Origin: Candidatus Enterococcus huntleyi
GTDB lineage: Bacteria; Bacillota; Bacilli; Lactobacillales; Enterococcaceae
Assembly (NCBI RefSeq): GCF_009933175.1
Contig: NZ_MAEJ01000030.1
Span: 1 to 64,000, forward strand
Length of the DNA stretch: 64,000 nucleotides
Direction of reading: 5' to 3'
Under the pieces are notes generated by a model. It saw only the letters and a list, made by a program, of their open reading frames with translations. It did no database searches and was not told the DNA's origin. Below are positions 63,396 through 64,000 of the stretch, one piece after another; positions within the stretch are counted from its first letter, which is position 1, and every line of letters begins with the position of its first letter. A program made the position numbers and the translations under genes.

Positions 63396-64000
63396 GTGGC
63401 TAAAATTATGGTCGTAGAAGACGAGGCGGTTATCCGCCAATTATTGATGGAAGAATTAGAAAAATGGCAATTTACTAGCTTTGGCACGACTGATTTTAAT
63501 CAGGTAGTTGCTGATTTTGAGCAAGAAGAACCTCAATTGATTTTATTGGATATTAATTTACCGGTCTATGACGGCTACTATTGGTGTCAAAAAATTCGCG
63601 AACTGTCGAAAGTACCGATTATTTTCATTTCTAGCCGTAATACGAATATGGATATGATTATGGCGATGAATATGGGGGCAGATGATTTTGTGACGAAGCC
63701 GTTTCAGTTAGATGTGTTGATTGCGAAGATTAATGCTTTATTGCGCCGTTCGTATAATTATGTGGAGAATGCTAATGAGATGATGACTCATAATGGTATC
63801 ACGTTGAATGTCGACAATGGAAGTATGGAGATTGCTGGCGAAACAATCGATTTGAGTAAAAATGAATATCGTTTATTGTATATATTGATGAAGCAACACG
63901 GTAAAATCTTGACTAGAGAGAAACTGTTGCGTGCGCTATGGGATGATGAGCGTTTCGTTGACGATAATACATTAACTGTGAATATCAACCGGCTCCGCAA
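63396..64000 (+). CDS. Response regulator, OmpR/BceR-like (cut by window end)
   Basis: The frame is open from a GTG (AGGGAGG site 11 bases upstream) to the end of the window, about 201 codons. The receiver domain has KIMVVEDEAVIRQLL, the phospho-Asp in LILLDINLP, Ser in IIFISSR and Lys in FVTKPFQ. GYYWCQKIRELSKVP is characteristic of the BceR/GraR group. A winged-helix DNA-binding domain follows (LSKNEYRLLYILMKQHG, ILTREKLLRALW). Such regulators pair with an IM-HK kinase and ABC detoxification modules against antimicrobial peptides. The rest of the gene and the kinase lie past the window. Confidence 0.88.
   Translation, partial: MAKIMVVEDEAVIRQLLMEELEKWQFTSFGTTDFNQVVADFEQEEPQLILLDINLPVYDGYYWCQKIRELSKVPIIFISSRNTNMDMIMAMNMGADDFVTKPFQLDVLIAKINALLRRSYNYVENANEMMTHNGITLNVDNGSMEIAGETIDLSKNEYRLLYILMKQHGKILTREKLLRALWDDERFVDDNTLTVNINRLR

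Overview
The window is chromosomal DNA of a low-GC Gram-positive bacterium of the order Lactobacillales, most likely Enterococcus or a close relative. Support: an Lsa-type ABC-F gene, the malPBMR / malT-mapP maltose locus in the arrangement known from Enterococcus faecalis, a Met-specific T-box leader, luxS, Xaa-Pro dipeptidyl-peptidase, murT/gatD and dhaKLM. Ribosome binding sites are strong GGAGG types, and many genes end in intrinsic terminators. I saw no rRNA, tRNA, CRISPR array, prophage or intact transposase.

Layout. 0-9 kb: hypothetical genes, an NAD(P)-binding SDR-like protein, a lactonase, a sorbitol-IIA-like protein next to an AI-2E family permease, an MFS transporter inside a cassette bounded by inverted copies of a small repeat, and an azoreductase. 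9-24.5 kb: a TetR regulator with a heterodimeric ABC exporter, a VOC protein, a serine hydrolase, manA, an AraC regulator divergent from a GH2 glycosidase, murT-gatD (lipid II amidation), and a DJ-1 protein divergent from a WYL regulator. 24.7-26.1 kb: an AbiE-type toxin-antitoxin pair with paired operators. 26.3-30.4 kb: ktrB and pepX. 30.5-38.8 kb: the maltose locus, in which the PTS permease malT and the phosphatase mapP run one way and malP-pgmB-galM-malR the other.

38.8-42.9 kb: a methionine T-box leader followed by a MetE-like methyltransferase, luxS, an SDR and metQ, all in one direction and plausibly a sulfur amino acid / activated methyl cycle operon. 43-45.8 kb: two tandem copies of a structured non-coding repeat, then an lsa-like gene behind an attenuator with a three-codon upstream ORF. 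45.9-52.8 kb: lipoproteins, an ECF S component beside a transcobalamin-like lipoprotein and queG, a cold-shock protein, a DUF2798-like membrane protein and a LysM cell-wall protein. 53-57.5 kb: glycerol/dihydroxyacetone use (glpK, glpF, dhaKLM). 57.5-64 kb: a FAD oxidoreductase, a phosphohexomutase, a small membrane protein, an Ohr/OsmC protein, a second MFS transporter and a BceR-like response regulator cut by the window end.

The most unusual material is non-coding. One repeat family of roughly 250-400 bp (three copies, near 6.1, 43.0 and 43.6 kb) carries the palindrome TTAAGTATACTTAA in a hairpin whose arms covary between copies. A second family has inverted ends (near 5.8, 8.1 and 61.7 kb); two of its copies bracket the first MFS gene. 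The lsa-like leader is a clear candidate for ribosome-mediated transcription attenuation.
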